Shown: piece by piece, positions 26,255 through 35,475 of the stretch
Position numbering within the stretch: position 1 is the stretch's first letter
Layout of the letters: the number at the start of each line of letters is the position of its first letter
Assembly (NCBI RefSeq): GCF_000414115.1
Contig: NZ_AOPZ01000050.1
Location: 23,466 to 87,465 of the forward strand
Origin: Streptomyces aurantiacus JA 4570
GTDB taxonomy: Bacteria > Actinomycetota > Actinomycetes > Streptomycetales > Streptomycetaceae
DNA: 64,000 bases
Direction: 5' to 3'
Notes under the pieces: generated by a model
Seen by the model: the letters and a program-made list of their open reading frames with translations, nothing else
What the model was told of the DNA's origin: nothing
Database searches by the model: none
Program-made: the position numbers and the translations under genes

Positions 26255-28021
26255 CTACAGGTACTGACCGGTGTTGGCCACCGTGTCGATGGAGCGTCCG
26301 GTGTCGGCGCCCTGCTTTCCGGTGACGAGCGTGCGGATGTATACGATCCGTTCGCCCTTCTTGCCGGAGATACGGGCCCAGTCGTCCGGGTTGGTGGTGT
26401 TGGGCAGGTCCTCGTTCTCCTTGAACTCGTCGATGCAAGCCTGGAGGAGGTGAGAGACCCTGAGGCCCTTCTGGTTCTGCTCGAGGAAAGCCTTGATGGC
26501 CATCTTCTTGGCGCGGCCGACGATGTTCTCGATCATGGCGCCGGAGTTGAAGTCCTTGAAGTAGAGGACTTCCTTGTCGCCGTTGGCGTACGTGACTTCG
26601 AGGAAGCGGTTCTCCTCGGATTCGGCGTACATCTGCTCGACGACCGACTGGATCATGGCGTGCACGGTGGCGCCCTTGTCGCTGCTGTGCTCGGCGAGGT
26701 CGTCGGAGTGCAGCGGCAGGCGTTCGGTCAGATATTTGGCGAAGATGTCCTTGGCCGCCTCGGCGTCCGGGCGCTCGATCTTGATCTTCACGTCGAGGCG
26801 TCCGGGCCGCAGAATGGCCGGATCGATCATGTCCTCGCGGTTGGAGGCGCCGATGACGATGACGTTCTCCAGGCCCTCCACACCGTCGATCTCGGCGAGC
26901 AGCTGGGGGACGATGGTGTTCTCCACGTCCGAGCTGACGCCGCTGCCGCGGGTGCGGAAGAGGGATTCCATCTCGTCGAAGAAGACGATGACGGGGGTGC
27001 CCTCACTCGCCTTCTCGCGTGCGCGCTGGAAGACCAGGCGGATGTGGCGCTCGGTCTCGCCGACGTATTTGTTGAGGAGCTCGGGGCCCTTGATGTTGAG
27101 GAAGAAGCTCTTCCCCGCGGGCTGTCCGGTGACCTCGGCGACCTTCTTGGCAAGGGAGTTGGCGACGGCCTTCGCGATCAGCGTCTTGCCGCAGCCGGGC
27201 GGTCCGTAGAGCAGGACGCCCTTGGGCGGCCGCAGTTCGTGCTCCTTGAAGAGGTCGGGGTAGAGATAGGGGAGCTCGACCGCGTCGCGGATCATCTCGA
27301 TCTGGCCGCCGAGGCCGCCGATCTTGTCGTAACTGATGTCCGGGACCTCTTCGAGGACCAGTTCTTCCACTTCGCTCTTCGGTACGACCTCGTAGACGTA
27401 GCCGGAGCGGGGCTCGAGCAGGAGGGCGTCTCCGGGACGGATGGTGACGTCCAGGAGCGGCTCGGCGAGCCTCACCACCCGTTCCTCGTCGGTGTGACCG
27501 AGCACCAGGGCTCGTTCGCCGTCCTCGAGGATCTCCTTGAGGGTGACGATGTCTCCGACGCTCTCGTACTCCATGGCCTCGACCACGTTGAGCGCTTCGT
27601 TGAGCATGACTTCCTGGCCGCGCCTGAGGTCGTCGAGTTCGACGCTCGGGCTGACGTTCACGCGGAGCTTGCGGCCGCCGGTGAAGATGTCGGCGGTGCC
27701 GTCCTCGTTCGCCGTGAGGAAGACTCCGAAGCCGGCCGGCGGCTGTGCGAGCCGGTCGACCTCTTCCTTGAGGGCCACGATCTGGTCGCGGGCCTCGCGG
27801 AGCGTGTTCGCGAGCCGTTCGTTCTGTGCGGACACGCCTGCCAGGTTGGTCTGCAGCTCGACGATCCGCTCTTCGAGAATCCTCGTATGACGCGGAGAGT
27901 CGGCGAGCTTGCGTCGCAGGACGGCGATTTCCTGCTCGAGATAGGCAACCTGACCGGCTGGGTCCTCAGACCCTCGCCCCGGCCGGATGCCGCGGTTGAT
28001 GTCGTCGTCGTGGGCTGCCAC
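26255..28021 (-). CDS. arc: Proteasome-associated AAA ATPase Arc/Mpa
   Basis: A 588-residue ring ATPase that recognises pupylated proteins and threads them into the PrcAB core. A coiled coil spans about residues 25-75 ([20 protein letters not shown]...) and binds Pup. Two OB folds follow, then the AAA domain with Walker A ([18 protein letters not shown]), Walker B ([12 protein letters not shown]) and the second region of homology ([15 protein letters not shown]). The C-terminus is GQYL, the penultimate-Tyr (HbYX-like) tail that docks into the alpha ring. GTG 28021 follows GGAGGTGA by seven bases and is preferred over an in-frame codon 18 bp upstream. Confidence 0.97.
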   Translation of the reverse strand: MAAHDDDINRGIRPGRGSEDPAGQVAYLEQEIAVLRRKLADSPRHTRILEERIVELQTNLAGVSAQNERLANTLREARDQIVALKEEVDRLAQPPAGFGVFLTANEDGTADIFTGGRKLRVNVSPSVELDDLRRGQEVMLNEALNVVEAMEYESVGDIVTLKEILEDGERALVLGHTDEERVVRLAEPLLDVTIRPGDALLLEPRSGYVYEVVPKSEVEELVLEEVPDISYDKIGGLGGQIEMIRDAVELPYLYPDLFKEHELRPPKGVLLYGPPGCGKTLIAKAVANSLAKKVAEVTGQPAGKSFFLNIKGPELLNKYVGETERHIRLVFQRAREKASEGTPVIVFFDEMESLFRTRGSGVSSDVENTIVPQLLAEIDGVEGLENVIVIGASNREDMIDPAILRPGRLDVKIKIERPDAEAAKDIFAKYLTERLPLHSDDLAEHSSDKGATVHAMIQSVVEQMYAESEENRFLEVTYANGDKEVLYFKDFNSGAMIENIVGRAKKMAIKAFLEQNQKGLRVSHLLQACIDEFKENEDLPNTTNPDDWARISGKKGERIVYIRTLVTGKQGADTGRSIDTVANTGQYL

Positions 28022-28275
28022 GGTCCTCACCTCCTCCAAGGGGAGCTGGACGCTTCCTGACCCTACCTGGGTGGGTGCTGATTGAAACCCCTAGATCACA
28101 AAGACGGTGGGGGTGTGTCCGATCTTCACCCTTGCGCTCTCCCTCACGCCAGGGGAATACCCACCCAACAACATCGGAAAGCCGCCGGTTGTAGGGTCGA
28201 ACTGTTCAACACCCGTCAGGGCTGGCCGGACTTGCAGCAAAGTCGGCCCTGCTCGACGCAGTTTCGGCAGGAGAG

Positions 28276-28590
28276 ATGACCGTGCAGCACGAGGCGGAGA
28301 GCGCCGGCGAAAGCCATGATCTGCTCGAGGTCTGGATCGATCAGGACCTGTGTACCGGCGACGGCATCTGTGCCCAGTACGCGCCCGAGGTCTTCGAGCT
28401 GGACATTGACGGCCTGGCCTATGTGAAGAGCGCGGACGACGAGCTGCTGCAGGCGCCCGGGGCGACAACGCCCGTGCCGCTGCCGCTTCTCCGCGATGTC
28501 ACCGACTCCGCGAAGGAGTGCCCGGGTGACTGTATTCACGTACGGCGAGTTTCGGACAGGGTGGAGGTCTACGGGCCGGACGCAGAGTGA
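28276..28590 (+). CDS. Ferredoxin ([3Fe-4S] type)
   Basis: A 104-residue ferredoxin. CTGDGIC (Cys-x2-Asp-x2-Cys, where Asp replaces one 4Fe ligand) and the distant CPGDC place it in the [3Fe-4S] ferredoxins that often serve actinobacterial P450s. The N-terminal ~16 residues are polar. It is divergent from arc across a ~250 bp spacer. No P450 is adjacent, so its partner is unknown. ATG 28276. Confidence 0.88.
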   Translation: MTVQHEAESAGESHDLLEVWIDQDLCTGDGICAQYAPEVFELDIDGLAYVKSADDELLQAPGATTPVPLPLLRDVTDSAKECPGDCIHVRRVSDRVEVYGPDAE

Positions 28591-28624
28591 CCGAATAGTT
28601 TCGCTGAGTGAGCGAAAGGGGGGT

Positions 28625-28653
28625 CCGTGGTTACCGTACGAAGGTAACCACGG
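28625..28653. terminator. Bidirectional terminator between convergent genes
   Basis: CCGTGGTTACC (28625-28635) pairs perfectly with GGTAACCACGG (28643-28653). It lies between the ends of the ferredoxin gene (+) and the membrane-anchored protein gene (-). Confidence 0.8.
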
Positions 28654-28718
28654 GCCCCACTTGATGTCCGCGCCGTCCTCGCGCCGTCGCGGGGGCGGCC
28701 GGTGGGGCGCGCGAGGCG

Positions 28719-29351
28719 TCAGGCGCTGCCGGCCGCGGCGGGTGTCGAGCGGGTGAACGCGCCGTTCTGCCAGCGCCACTTGGCTTCCTCGCGGAGGTCG
28801 GGGCGGTAGCGGGGCACGTCGGGCGAGGAGTAGCCGAGCAGGGTCGCGGTCACGGCGCCGGCGCGTACCGCGAGGGCGGCGACCGTGCGGCGGTCCTTGG
28901 CGTCGACGAGGGTGGCGACGACGCGCGGCTTGCCTTCCCGGGGGCGGGTGATGACGTACACGGCGTCCGGCGGGGTGCCGGAGCCGGCCTGGCAGTGCAC
29001 GGCCGCCACGGTCTCGGGGCGGCCGTCGCCGTCGAGGTCGCCGGTGGTCTTCTTGGCGACGACGGGCTTCACGGGGCCGCATTCGAGGGGGTACGTCACG
29101 GCGGCCGGGTCGGGTGCGGGCGCCGGGGCGCTCCTGGGCTGTGGCTTCGGGTCGGTCTGGGCGGCGGTGGCGCGGTCGGGCTGCAGGAAGCCGGAGGCCG
29201 CGACGACGGCGGCCAGGGCGGCGGCGGTGGCCACCCAGTGGATGGGACGGGTGGCCCACGGCCGGTCCACCGTGTGGGCCAGTTCCGGGACGGCGGGGTG
29301 CTGCACGAGGAGTGTCTCCTGTGAGGGCTGTGCCGGTGCGGTGGCCAGCAT
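28719..29351 (-). CDS. Membrane-anchored secreted protein, unknown function
   Basis: A 210-residue protein with ~35 cytoplasmic residues, one hydrophobic segment (IHWVATAAALAAVVAASGFL) and an external Ala/Pro linker. An extracellular domain follows containing GDLDGDGRPETVAAVHC, an FG-GAP/EF-hand-like calcium-binding motif (DLDGDGRPE), and two cysteines (LECGPVK, VHCQAG) that could form a disulfide. No enzymatic motif is visible. ATG 29351 (MLATAPAQPSQ) is chosen over an upstream in-frame codon because the earlier residues look random. It is monocistronic, flanked by strong hairpins. Confidence 0.7.
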   Translation of the reverse strand: MLATAPAQPSQETLLVQHPAVPELAHTVDRPWATRPIHWVATAAALAAVVAASGFLQPDRATAAQTDPKPQPRSAPAPAPDPAAVTYPLECGPVKPVVAKKTTGDLDGDGRPETVAAVHCQAGSGTPPDAVYVITRPREGKPRVVATLVDAKDRRTVAALAVRAGAVTATLLGYSSPDVPRYRPDLREEAKWRWQNGAFTRSTPAAAGSA

Positions 29352-29415
29352 GGTGCCACACCTCACACCGCCGGGGAACACCGGGGTCCGGTGCGGTGAC
29401 ACGCGTCCAACAGGA

Positions 29416-29468
29416 CGGCGCCGCCGCCGAGTTCCGCGCGGGCTTGCGGGAACTCGGCGGCGGCGCCG
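29416..29468 (-). terminator. Exceptionally long hairpin after trmI
   Basis: A 20-bp perfect stem: 29416-29435 (CGGCGCCGCCGCCGAGTTCC) pairs with 29449-29468, with a 13-base loop. It lies between the trmI stop (29521) and the next minus-strand gene start (29351). It is longer than a usual factor-independent terminator stem. Confidence 0.8.
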
Positions 29469-29520
29469 GTGCGTTGTGTGTACGCCGGGCGTACGAGTCG
29501 TGCGGCCCGGGCGTGCGGGG

Positions 29521-30423
29521 TCAGCGGGGGCTGCCGCCGTCGGCGTTCGGGCCGGTGTAGTCCTCGCCGTAGGCGCCCTTGGCGGGGCGGCGGCGCCGCA
29601 TGGGCGGCTCGACGCCGTCCGCGAGGCGGCGGGCGGTGAGGAGGAAGCCGGTGTGGCCGATCATGCGGTGGTCCGGGCGGACGGCCAGGCCCTCGATGTG
29701 CCAGTTGCGGATCATCGATTCCCAGGCGGTCGGCTCGTTGAAGCCGCCGATCTCGCGGATCGACTCGACGGTCCGGGCGAGCTGCGTGGTCGTGGCGACG
29801 TACGCGCACAGGATGCCGCCGGGCACGAGGGCCTTGGAGACGGCCTCCAGGCACTCCCAGGGGGCCAGCATGTCGAGGATGACGCGGTCGACCTCGGTGT
29901 CGGACAGGTTGTCCTGGAGGTCGCCGACGGTGAGCTGCCAGGCGGGGTGGGGGCCGCCGAAGTAGCGCTCCACGTTCTGCTGGGCGATCTCGGCGAAGTC
30001 CTCGCGGCGCTCGTAGGAGTGCAGCATGCCGTGGTCGCCGATGGCGCGCAGCAGGAAGGCGCTGAGCGAGCCGGAGCCGACGCCCGCTTCCACGACGCGC
30101 GCGCCGGGGAAGATGTCGGCGAAGGCCAGGATCTGCCCCGCGTCCTTGGGGTAGACCACGGCGGCGCCGCGGGGCATGGACAGGACGTAGTCGGGGAGCA
30201 GGGGGCGCAGCGCGAGGTAGGCGACGTTCCCCGTGGTGCGGACAACACTGCCCTCGGGAGCGCCGATCAGCTCGTCGTGCGGGAAGGAACCCTTGTGGGT
30301 GTGGAAGTTCTTCCCGGCCTCGAGCGTGAACGTGTAGTGGCGTCCCTTGGGGTCGGTGAGCTGGACCTGGTCCCCGACCTTGAAGGGCCCGCGTCGGCGG
30401 GCGGCACCGGTCGGTTCGGACAT
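29521..30423 (-). CDS. trmI: tRNA (adenine-N1)-methyltransferase TrmI
   Basis: A 300-residue SAM-dependent enzyme methylating A58 (N1) in the T-loop of tRNA. The N-terminal small barrel begins with GPFKVGDQVQLTDPKGRHYTF. The FHTHKGSFPHDELIGAPEGSVV strand and AVVYPKDAGQIL precede the Rossmann core with motif I EAGVGSGSLSAFLLRAIG. DRVILDMLAPWECLEAV is motif IV. The C-terminus has VRPDHRMIGHTGFLLTARRLADG. ATG 30423. From memory, the mycobacterial orthologue Rv2118c is also close to mpa and the RecB-like gene. Confidence 0.93.
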   Translation of the reverse strand: MSEPTGAARRRGPFKVGDQVQLTDPKGRHYTFTLEAGKNFHTHKGSFPHDELIGAPEGSVVRTTGNVAYLALRPLLPDYVLSMPRGAAVVYPKDAGQILAFADIFPGARVVEAGVGSGSLSAFLLRAIGDHGMLHSYERREDFAEIAQQNVERYFGGPHPAWQLTVGDLQDNLSDTEVDRVILDMLAPWECLEAVSKALVPGGILCAYVATTTQLARTVESIREIGGFNEPTAWESMIRNWHIEGLAVRPDHRMIGHTGFLLTARRLADGVEPPMRRRRPAKGAYGEDYTGPNADGGSPR

Positions 30424-30491
30424 GTGACCAGCCTACCGGCCACGGCGGGGGCCGCCGACCACCGCGTCCGTACGGGGCCGGCGGCGTCCCC

Positions 30492-32075
30492 TCAGTTCGG
30501 CCTCGCCATGGCCTTGACGAAGGCGCGCTCGACGTCCGCGGCGGACAGGACGCCGTAGATCTCCCCGGAGGTCTCGACGACGAGGTATTCGGTCGCGGGG
30601 GTCGAGCGCAGCCGGTCCAGGAGTTCCTCGCCGGCCAGCTCCGCCGGGATGCGCATGCCTTCGGTGATGTCCTGGGCGAGACCGCTGACGGCGACCCAGG
30701 GGCGGCGGTGCTCGGGGACGCCGACGATCGCCGCCTCGCGGACCACGGACAGCGGGTCGCCGTCGGGGTCGACGACGACCAGGGCGCGGGCGCCCGCCGC
30801 GTTGGCGCGGCGCAGCGCCTCGGAGAGCGGGGTGTCGGTCTCCACGGGGACGGCGCGCCGGGTCAGCGCGCGGGCGCGCAGCTCGGGCAGGTGCTCGCGC
30901 AGGCGGGCCATGCGCAGGCTGTTGCCGGCGCCGGTCCAGATGATGGCGGCCAGGATCGCGGCGAGCAGGGCGTCGGTGACGGTGTCCATGCCGCCGATGT
31001 CCTGGGTCTCGCCGCCGAGGGCGCCGGACTGGTTGAGGATGGGCAGGCCGACGAGTACGGAGATGGCGAGGGCGCGGCCGACCCAGGCGGCGGCGATGGT
31101 GCCGCTCATGGGCTTGCCGGTGATCTTCCAGACGACGGCGCGGAGCATGCGGCCGCCGTCGAGCGGGAGGCCGGGCAGCAGGTTGAAGGCGGCGACGATG
31201 AGGTTGGAGATCATCAGTCCTGCGAGCAGGACGCCCGGTACGGTGCCGGGTTCCACGGCGCGCATGCCGGCGTAGAAGACACCGGCGAGGACGAGGGAGA
31301 GCAGCGGGCCGACGAACGCGAGCACGAACTCGCGTCCCGGGGTCTCGCTCTCCTTCTCGATCTCGCTGACGCCGCCGAAGAACTGGAGCTGGATGCGGCG
31401 CACGGGCAGTTTGAAGCGGAGGGCCGCGACGGTGTGGGCCAGCTCGTGCACGAGCACGGAGGCGTAGAAGGCGACCGCGAAGAACAGTGACACGAGATAG
31501 CGGGCGCTGCCGAGCTCGGGCAGCACGCGGTCGAGCTGCCCGCCGAACACCCAGGTGATCAGCGCGGCGACCAGGAACCAGCTCGGCGCCACATACACGG
31601 GCACTCCGAAGGGCCGCCCCATGAGCAGCCCGCCGCCGGGGTTCTTGGGCTGTTCCTTGGGCGGCTCTCCGGAGTGGTGGGCGTGGGCCCGCGCGGGCGG
31701 GGCGCTGTCGCGCCGGTCCGCGTCGCCGTCTCCGTCGGCGGGGTGCTCCTTGCGTACGGAGACGGGGGTGGTCGGGCGCGCGGGGGCGGGGTGATCGGCG
31801 GCCGGGGGCTCCGCCGAGTCGGGGGCGGCGTCGCCGCGGTGGTCGGGCGTCCCGGGGCGGGGCGTGCTCGCCGGCGCGCCGGGGTCCTCGCCGGTGCCGT
31901 GGGGGGCCTCGGGGTCCGTCGGGCTCTCCGCCGGGCGGGGGTCGTCGGCGCTGTGGTGGTCGGGCGCGGGCCGGGACGTGCTGGACGGCGCGTCTTCCGC
32001 CTGGGCGGGCGCGTCCTCCGCCCGGGCGGGCGCCTGCTCGGACTGCGGCCTGCCGCTGCCGCCGCTTTCGTCCAC
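30492..32075 (-). CDS. Site-2 protease family (M50) intramembrane metalloprotease with CBS domains
   Basis: A 527-residue polytopic protein. The first ~145 residues are a disordered Asp/Pro/Ala/Arg-rich cytoplasmic extension. The M50 core has HELAH in VLVHELAHTVAALRF as zinc motif and NLLPGLPLDGGRML supplying the third ligand (LDGG). About six membrane helices surround these. The C-terminal ~130 residues hold two CBS domains (LTRRAVPVETDTPLSEALRRA.., LRSTPATEYLVVETSGEIYGVLSAADV), which bind adenine nucleotides in other proteins. It cleaves transmembrane segments, perhaps of an anti-sigma factor. The start is GTG 32075, with GAGGGG upstream. It is divergent from the RecB-like gene. Confidence 0.88.
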   Translation of the reverse strand: MDESGGSGRPQSEQAPARAEDAPAQAEDAPSSTSRPAPDHHSADDPRPAESPTDPEAPHGTGEDPGAPASTPRPGTPDHRGDAAPDSAEPPAADHPAPARPTTPVSVRKEHPADGDGDADRRDSAPPARAHAHHSGEPPKEQPKNPGGGLLMGRPFGVPVYVAPSWFLVAALITWVFGGQLDRVLPELGSARYLVSLFFAVAFYASVLVHELAHTVAALRFKLPVRRIQLQFFGGVSEIEKESETPGREFVLAFVGPLLSLVLAGVFYAGMRAVEPGTVPGVLLAGLMISNLIVAAFNLLPGLPLDGGRMLRAVVWKITGKPMSGTIAAAWVGRALAISVLVGLPILNQSGALGGETQDIGGMDTVTDALLAAILAAIIWTGAGNSLRMARLREHLPELRARALTRRAVPVETDTPLSEALRRANAAGARALVVVDPDGDPLSVVREAAIVGVPEHRRPWVAVSGLAQDITEGMRIPAELAGEELLDRLRSTPATEYLVVETSGEIYGVLSAADVERAFVKAMARPN

Positions 32076-32204
32076 GATGTCCCCTCGTTCGAAGCGTCCC
32101 CCGCTCCTGCTGTGGCGCGGTACACGCACGATCATGCAGGGCGGGAGGGTCTGTCGTCGATGGTATGCGGCCGTTGTCAGTGGCGGGTCGTAGGGTCTGA
32201 CGTC

Positions 32205-33086
32205 ATGGAAACCAGGACCGACGTCGTCGGGGTCGCCGCGCGCCCGGCGTCCCTGTCGCCCTCGCGCGCGAGCGACTTCATGCGGTGCCCGCTGCTGTAT
32301 CGCTTCCGGGTGATCGACAAGCTGCCGGAGAAGCCGAGCGAGGCCGCGACGCGCGGCACGCTGGTGCACGCGGTCCTGGAAAGACTCTTCGACGCGCCCG
32401 CGACGGAGCGCACCGCGCCGCGGGCCAAGGCGCTCGTCCCGGGCCAGTGGGACCGCCTGCGCGAGGCCAAGCCGGAGCTGGCCGAGCTGTTCGCCGACGA
32501 CGGCGGGGGCGAGCGCGTGGCCCAGTGGCTGGCCGACGCGGAGAAGCTGGTCGAGCGGTGGTTCACGCTGGAGGACCCCACGCGCCTGGAGCCCGCGGAG
32601 CGGGAGCTGTTCGTGGAGGCCGAGCTGGCCTCGGGCCTGAAGCTGCGCGGCATCATCGACCGTGTCGACGTCGCCCCCACCGGCGAGGTCCGCATCGTCG
32701 ACTACAAGACCGGCAAGGCCCCCCGCCCCGAGTACGCGGAGGGCGCGCTGTTCCAGATGAAGTTCTACGCCCTCGTGGTGTGGCGCCTGAAGGGCGTGAT
32801 CCCGCGCCGTCTGCAGCTCGTCTATCTCGGCAGCGGCGACGTCGTCACGTACGACCCGGTCGAGGCCGATCTGGAGCGGGTCGAGCGCAAGCTGCTCGCG
32901 CTGTGGGAGGCGATCGTCCTGGCCACGGAGACGGGCGAGTGGCGGCCGCGCCCGACGAAGCTGTGCGGCTGGTGCGACCACCAGGCGGTCTGTCCGGAAT
33001 TCGGTGGCACTCCCCCGCCGTATCCGCTTCCGGTGAGGGCGCCGGAGTCGCGCGCGGAGGAGCAGGGCAGAATGGGCCCGGGCTAG
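32205..33086 (+). CDS. RecB-family PD-(D/E)XK nuclease with Fe-S cysteines
   Basis: A 293-residue stand-alone Cas4/RecB-type nuclease. SPSRASDFMRCPLLYRFRVIDKLP provides the N-terminal Cys and the Q/S motif, and TRGTLVHAVLERLF supplies the conserved His. GIIDRVD and VRIVDYKTGKAPRP give the GxxDR and DYKTG active-site motifs. LCGWCDHQAVCPEF holds three C-terminal Cys that with the first can bind a [4Fe-4S] cluster. No CRISPR or helicase partner is adjacent, so the role is probably DNA repair. It is followed 15 bp later by the response regulator gene. ATG 32205. Confidence 0.9.
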   Translation: METRTDVVGVAARPASLSPSRASDFMRCPLLYRFRVIDKLPEKPSEAATRGTLVHAVLERLFDAPATERTAPRAKALVPGQWDRLREAKPELAELFADDGGGERVAQWLADAEKLVERWFTLEDPTRLEPAERELFVEAELASGLKLRGIIDRVDVAPTGEVRIVDYKTGKAPRPEYAEGALFQMKFYALVVWRLKGVIPRRLQLVYLGSGDVVTYDPVEADLERVERKLLALWEAIVLATETGEWRPRPTKLCGWCDHQAVCPEFGGTPPPYPLPVRAPESRAEEQGRMGPG

Positions 33087-33101
33087 GCGAAGGAGAGTTA
33101 C

Positions 33102-33773
33102 GTGGCCATCCGCGTCCTACTGGTCGATGACCAGCCGCTGTTGCGCACGGGTTTCCGGATGATCCTGGAGGCCGAGCAGGACATCGCGGTCGTCGGCGAG
33201 GCCGGAGACGGCCTGCAGGCTCTGGATCAGGTGCGGGCGCTGCAGCCCGATGTGGTCCTGATGGATATCCGTATGCCCCGGATGGACGGGGTCGAGGCCA
33301 CCCGGCAGATCACCGGGCCCGGCCGGGACGGCCCGGCGAAGGTCCTGGTCCTGACCACCTTCGACCTCGACGAGTACGTGGTGGAGGCGCTGCGCGCGGG
33401 AGCCAGCGGGTTCCTGCTGAAGGACGCGCCGGCAAACGAACTGGTGCAGGCCATTCGCGTGGTCGCCGCGGGTGAGGCGATGCTCGCGCCGAGCATCACG
33501 CGGCGGCTCCTCGACAAGTACGCGGGGCATCTGCCGTCCGGGGACGAGCCCGTGCCCGACACGCTGCACACGCTGACCGAGCGTGAGGTCGAGGTGCTGA
33601 AGCTGGTGGCGCGGGGGCTGTCCAACGCCGAGATCGCCGCGGACCTGTTCGTCAGCGAGACGACGGTGAAGACGCACGTGGGGCACGTCCTGACAAAGCT
33701 GGGTCTCCGCGACCGGGTGCAGGCGGCGGTGTACGCCTACGAGAGCGGCCTGGTCCGGCCGGGGGCGCAGTAG
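33102..33773 (+). CDS. NarL/LuxR-family response regulator (orphan)
   Basis: A 223-residue two-component regulator. The receiver domain has VLLVDDQPLLRTGF, the phospho-acceptor Asp55 in VVLMDIRMPRMDGVE, the Thr/Lys switch residues in VLVLTTFDLDEYV and LLKDAPANEL. The LuxR HTH is LTEREVEVLKLVARGLSNAEIAADLFVSETTVKTHVGHVLTKLGLRDR in outline. The start is GTG 33102 with GGAG upstream. No histidine kinase gene is adjacent, so the partner is elsewhere. The 15 bp gap to the nuclease gene suggests co-transcription. Confidence 0.93.
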   Translation: MAIRVLLVDDQPLLRTGFRMILEAEQDIAVVGEAGDGLQALDQVRALQPDVVLMDIRMPRMDGVEATRQITGPGRDGPAKVLVLTTFDLDEYVVEALRAGASGFLLKDAPANELVQAIRVVAAGEAMLAPSITRRLLDKYAGHLPSGDEPVPDTLHTLTEREVEVLKLVARGLSNAEIAADLFVSETTVKTHVGHVLTKLGLRDRVQAAVYAYESGLVRPGAQ

Positions 33774-33796
33774 TCGGCCGGAGCCGTACGACGAGC

Positions 33797-33832
33797 GAGG
33801 GGGCGGTATCCCGTGCGGGATACCGCCCCCTC
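33797..33832. terminator. Strong bidirectional terminator
   Basis: GAGGGGGCGGTATCCC (33797-33812) pairs perfectly over 16 bp with 33817-33832 around the loop GTGC. It lies between the convergent response-regulator (+) and peptide-binding lipoprotein (-) genes. Confidence 0.88.
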
Positions 33833-33852
33833 CTTCGTGCTCGGCGCGGCGA

Positions 33853-35433
33853 CTAGCCCTTGCTGAGCTCCCAGAACCGGAACACGGTCGACGCGTCCAG
33901 GCAGTTCTCCACGCCGTAGACGTTCTCGCGGACGACCGCGTACTGCTTGGCCTGCCAGACCGGGATGATGGGCAGCTCGTCGGCGACGATGTCCTGGAGC
34001 TTGCCGTAGTCCGTGTCGGTCGCGGTGCGGTCGCTCTGCGCGGCCGTGTTCGGGATGATCTTGCCGGTGATGGTGTTGTTCTCGTAGCGGTTCAGCAGGA
34101 CGTTGTCCTTGCCGAAGAACGGCTGCGTGAAGTTGTCCGGGTCCGGGTAGTCGGGCACCCAGCCCTTGACGTAGACGCCGTACTTCCCGGCCTTGATGTC
34201 CTTCTCGTACTGCTCGAACTCCACGGACTTCACGTCCGCCTCGAACAGACCGCTCGCGTTGAGCTGCTTGGCTATCGCGCGCAGTTCCTCGTCGGTGGAC
34301 GGGCCGTAGCGGGACGGCGTGGACCACAGCGTCAGCTTGGCCTTGCCGTCGATGCCGGCCTCGCGCAGCGCGGCGGCGGCCTTGTCGCGCTGCGGGCGGG
34401 CGCCGTAGGTGTCGAAGAAGGCGGTGTTGTGGCCGCCGACGCCGGCCGGGACGATCGAGTACAGCGGCGTCGCCGTGCCCCGGTACACCTGGTCGACGAG
34501 CGCCTCGCGGTCGAGGAGGTAGGCGATGGCCTTGCGCAGGCCGGGCTTGCCGGCCATCGGGTCCTTCATGTTGAAGACCAGGTGCTGCACCTCGGCGCTG
34601 GTGCCCTCGACGACCTCCATCTTGTTGTCGGAGGTGTTCTTCTCGATGTCGGCGATGTCCGCGGCGGCGAGTCCTCGGTAGGCGACGTCGACCTCGTGGT
34701 CGGTGATCGCCTGCTTCAGGCCCTTGCGGTCACCGTGGAAGAAGCGCAGGGTCACGCCCTCGTTGCGGGTCTTGGCGCTGCCCTTGTAGCCGGAGTTGAC
34801 CGAGAAGTCGGCCTCGTCCTTGTCGAACGAGTCGAGCTTGTACGGCCCCGAGCCCACGGCCTCGCCGTCCGTGCGGAGCTTGTCCATCGGGTACTCGCGG
34901 TGGTCGACGATGGAGCCGGCACCGGAGGCGATCTTGCTGGGGAAGGTCGCGTCGGGGAACTTCAGCTTGAAGACGACCGTCTTGGCGTCCGGCGTCTCGA
35001 CCCTGTCGAGCATCGGCAGCATCGTCGCCGGGCCCCCGTCGACGTCGATCTTCCGCATGCGGTCGAAGGAGTACTTGACGTCCTTCGAGGTGAGCTCGTT
35101 GCCGTTGCTGAACTTCAGGCCGTCACGCAGCGTGCAGCTGAAGACCTTGGTCTGCTGGTCGGTGAAGCCGCACTTGCGGGCGGCCTCGGGCTCCGGCTCC
35201 GTCGCGCCCTTGGGGAAGCTCAGGAGCGATTGGAAGACGTTGTTGAACAGCAGCCACGAGCCCGGGTCGTAACCGGACGCCGGGTCGGTGGCGAGGACGT
35301 CGTCGGACATCCCCACCACCACGGAGTCGCTGTCCTTGGCGGAGCCGCCGGACTCCGATCCGCAGCCGGTCAGCAGGGTCGCGGCCAGGCCCGAGGTGAG
35401 GGGGAGGGCCAGCCACTGGTTGCGCATTTTCAC
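33853..35433 (-). CDS. ABC transporter substrate-binding lipoprotein (peptide/SBP family 5), copy 1
   Basis: A 526-residue extracellular solute-binding protein. The signal peptide ends in the lipobox LLTGC, so Cys24 is the lipidated residue. Family 5 features are the LKFSNGNELTSKDVKYSFDRM strand and VVFKLKFPDATFPSKIA, with DYPDPDNFTQPFF near the C-terminus. Oligopeptides are the usual ligand. The neighbouring copy (35476-37083) is clearly paralogous, for example EPEPEAA.KCGFTD and LPLW/IPVWQ.KQY in both. No permease or ATPase gene is adjacent. The gene begins 42 bp downstream of copy 2. Confidence 0.9.
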   Translation of the reverse strand: MKMRNQWLALPLTSGLAATLLTGCGSESGGSAKDSDSVVVGMSDDVLATDPASGYDPGSWLLFNNVFQSLLSFPKGATEPEPEAARKCGFTDQQTKVFSCTLRDGLKFSNGNELTSKDVKYSFDRMRKIDVDGGPATMLPMLDRVETPDAKTVVFKLKFPDATFPSKIASGAGSIVDHREYPMDKLRTDGEAVGSGPYKLDSFDKDEADFSVNSGYKGSAKTRNEGVTLRFFHGDRKGLKQAITDHEVDVAYRGLAAADIADIEKNTSDNKMEVVEGTSAEVQHLVFNMKDPMAGKPGLRKAIAYLLDREALVDQVYRGTATPLYSIVPAGVGGHNTAFFDTYGARPQRDKAAAALREAGIDGKAKLTLWSTPSRYGPSTDEELRAIAKQLNASGLFEADVKSVEFEQYEKDIKAGKYGVYVKGWVPDYPDPDNFTQPFFGKDNVLLNRYENNTITGKIIPNTAAQSDRTATDTDYGKLQDIVADELPIIPVWQAKQYAVVRENVYGVENCLDASTVFRFWELSKG

Positions 35434-35475
35434 TTGCGTGCCTTGTCGTTGTTCCGTACTCGGGTGCGGCGCCGG

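Noticed and set aside
32205..33086. Cas4 of a CRISPR system
   Set aside because: The motifs fit the Cas4/RecB superfamily, but no repeats, spacers or other cas genes are present; a stand-alone repair nuclease conserved near metH/arc is more likely.
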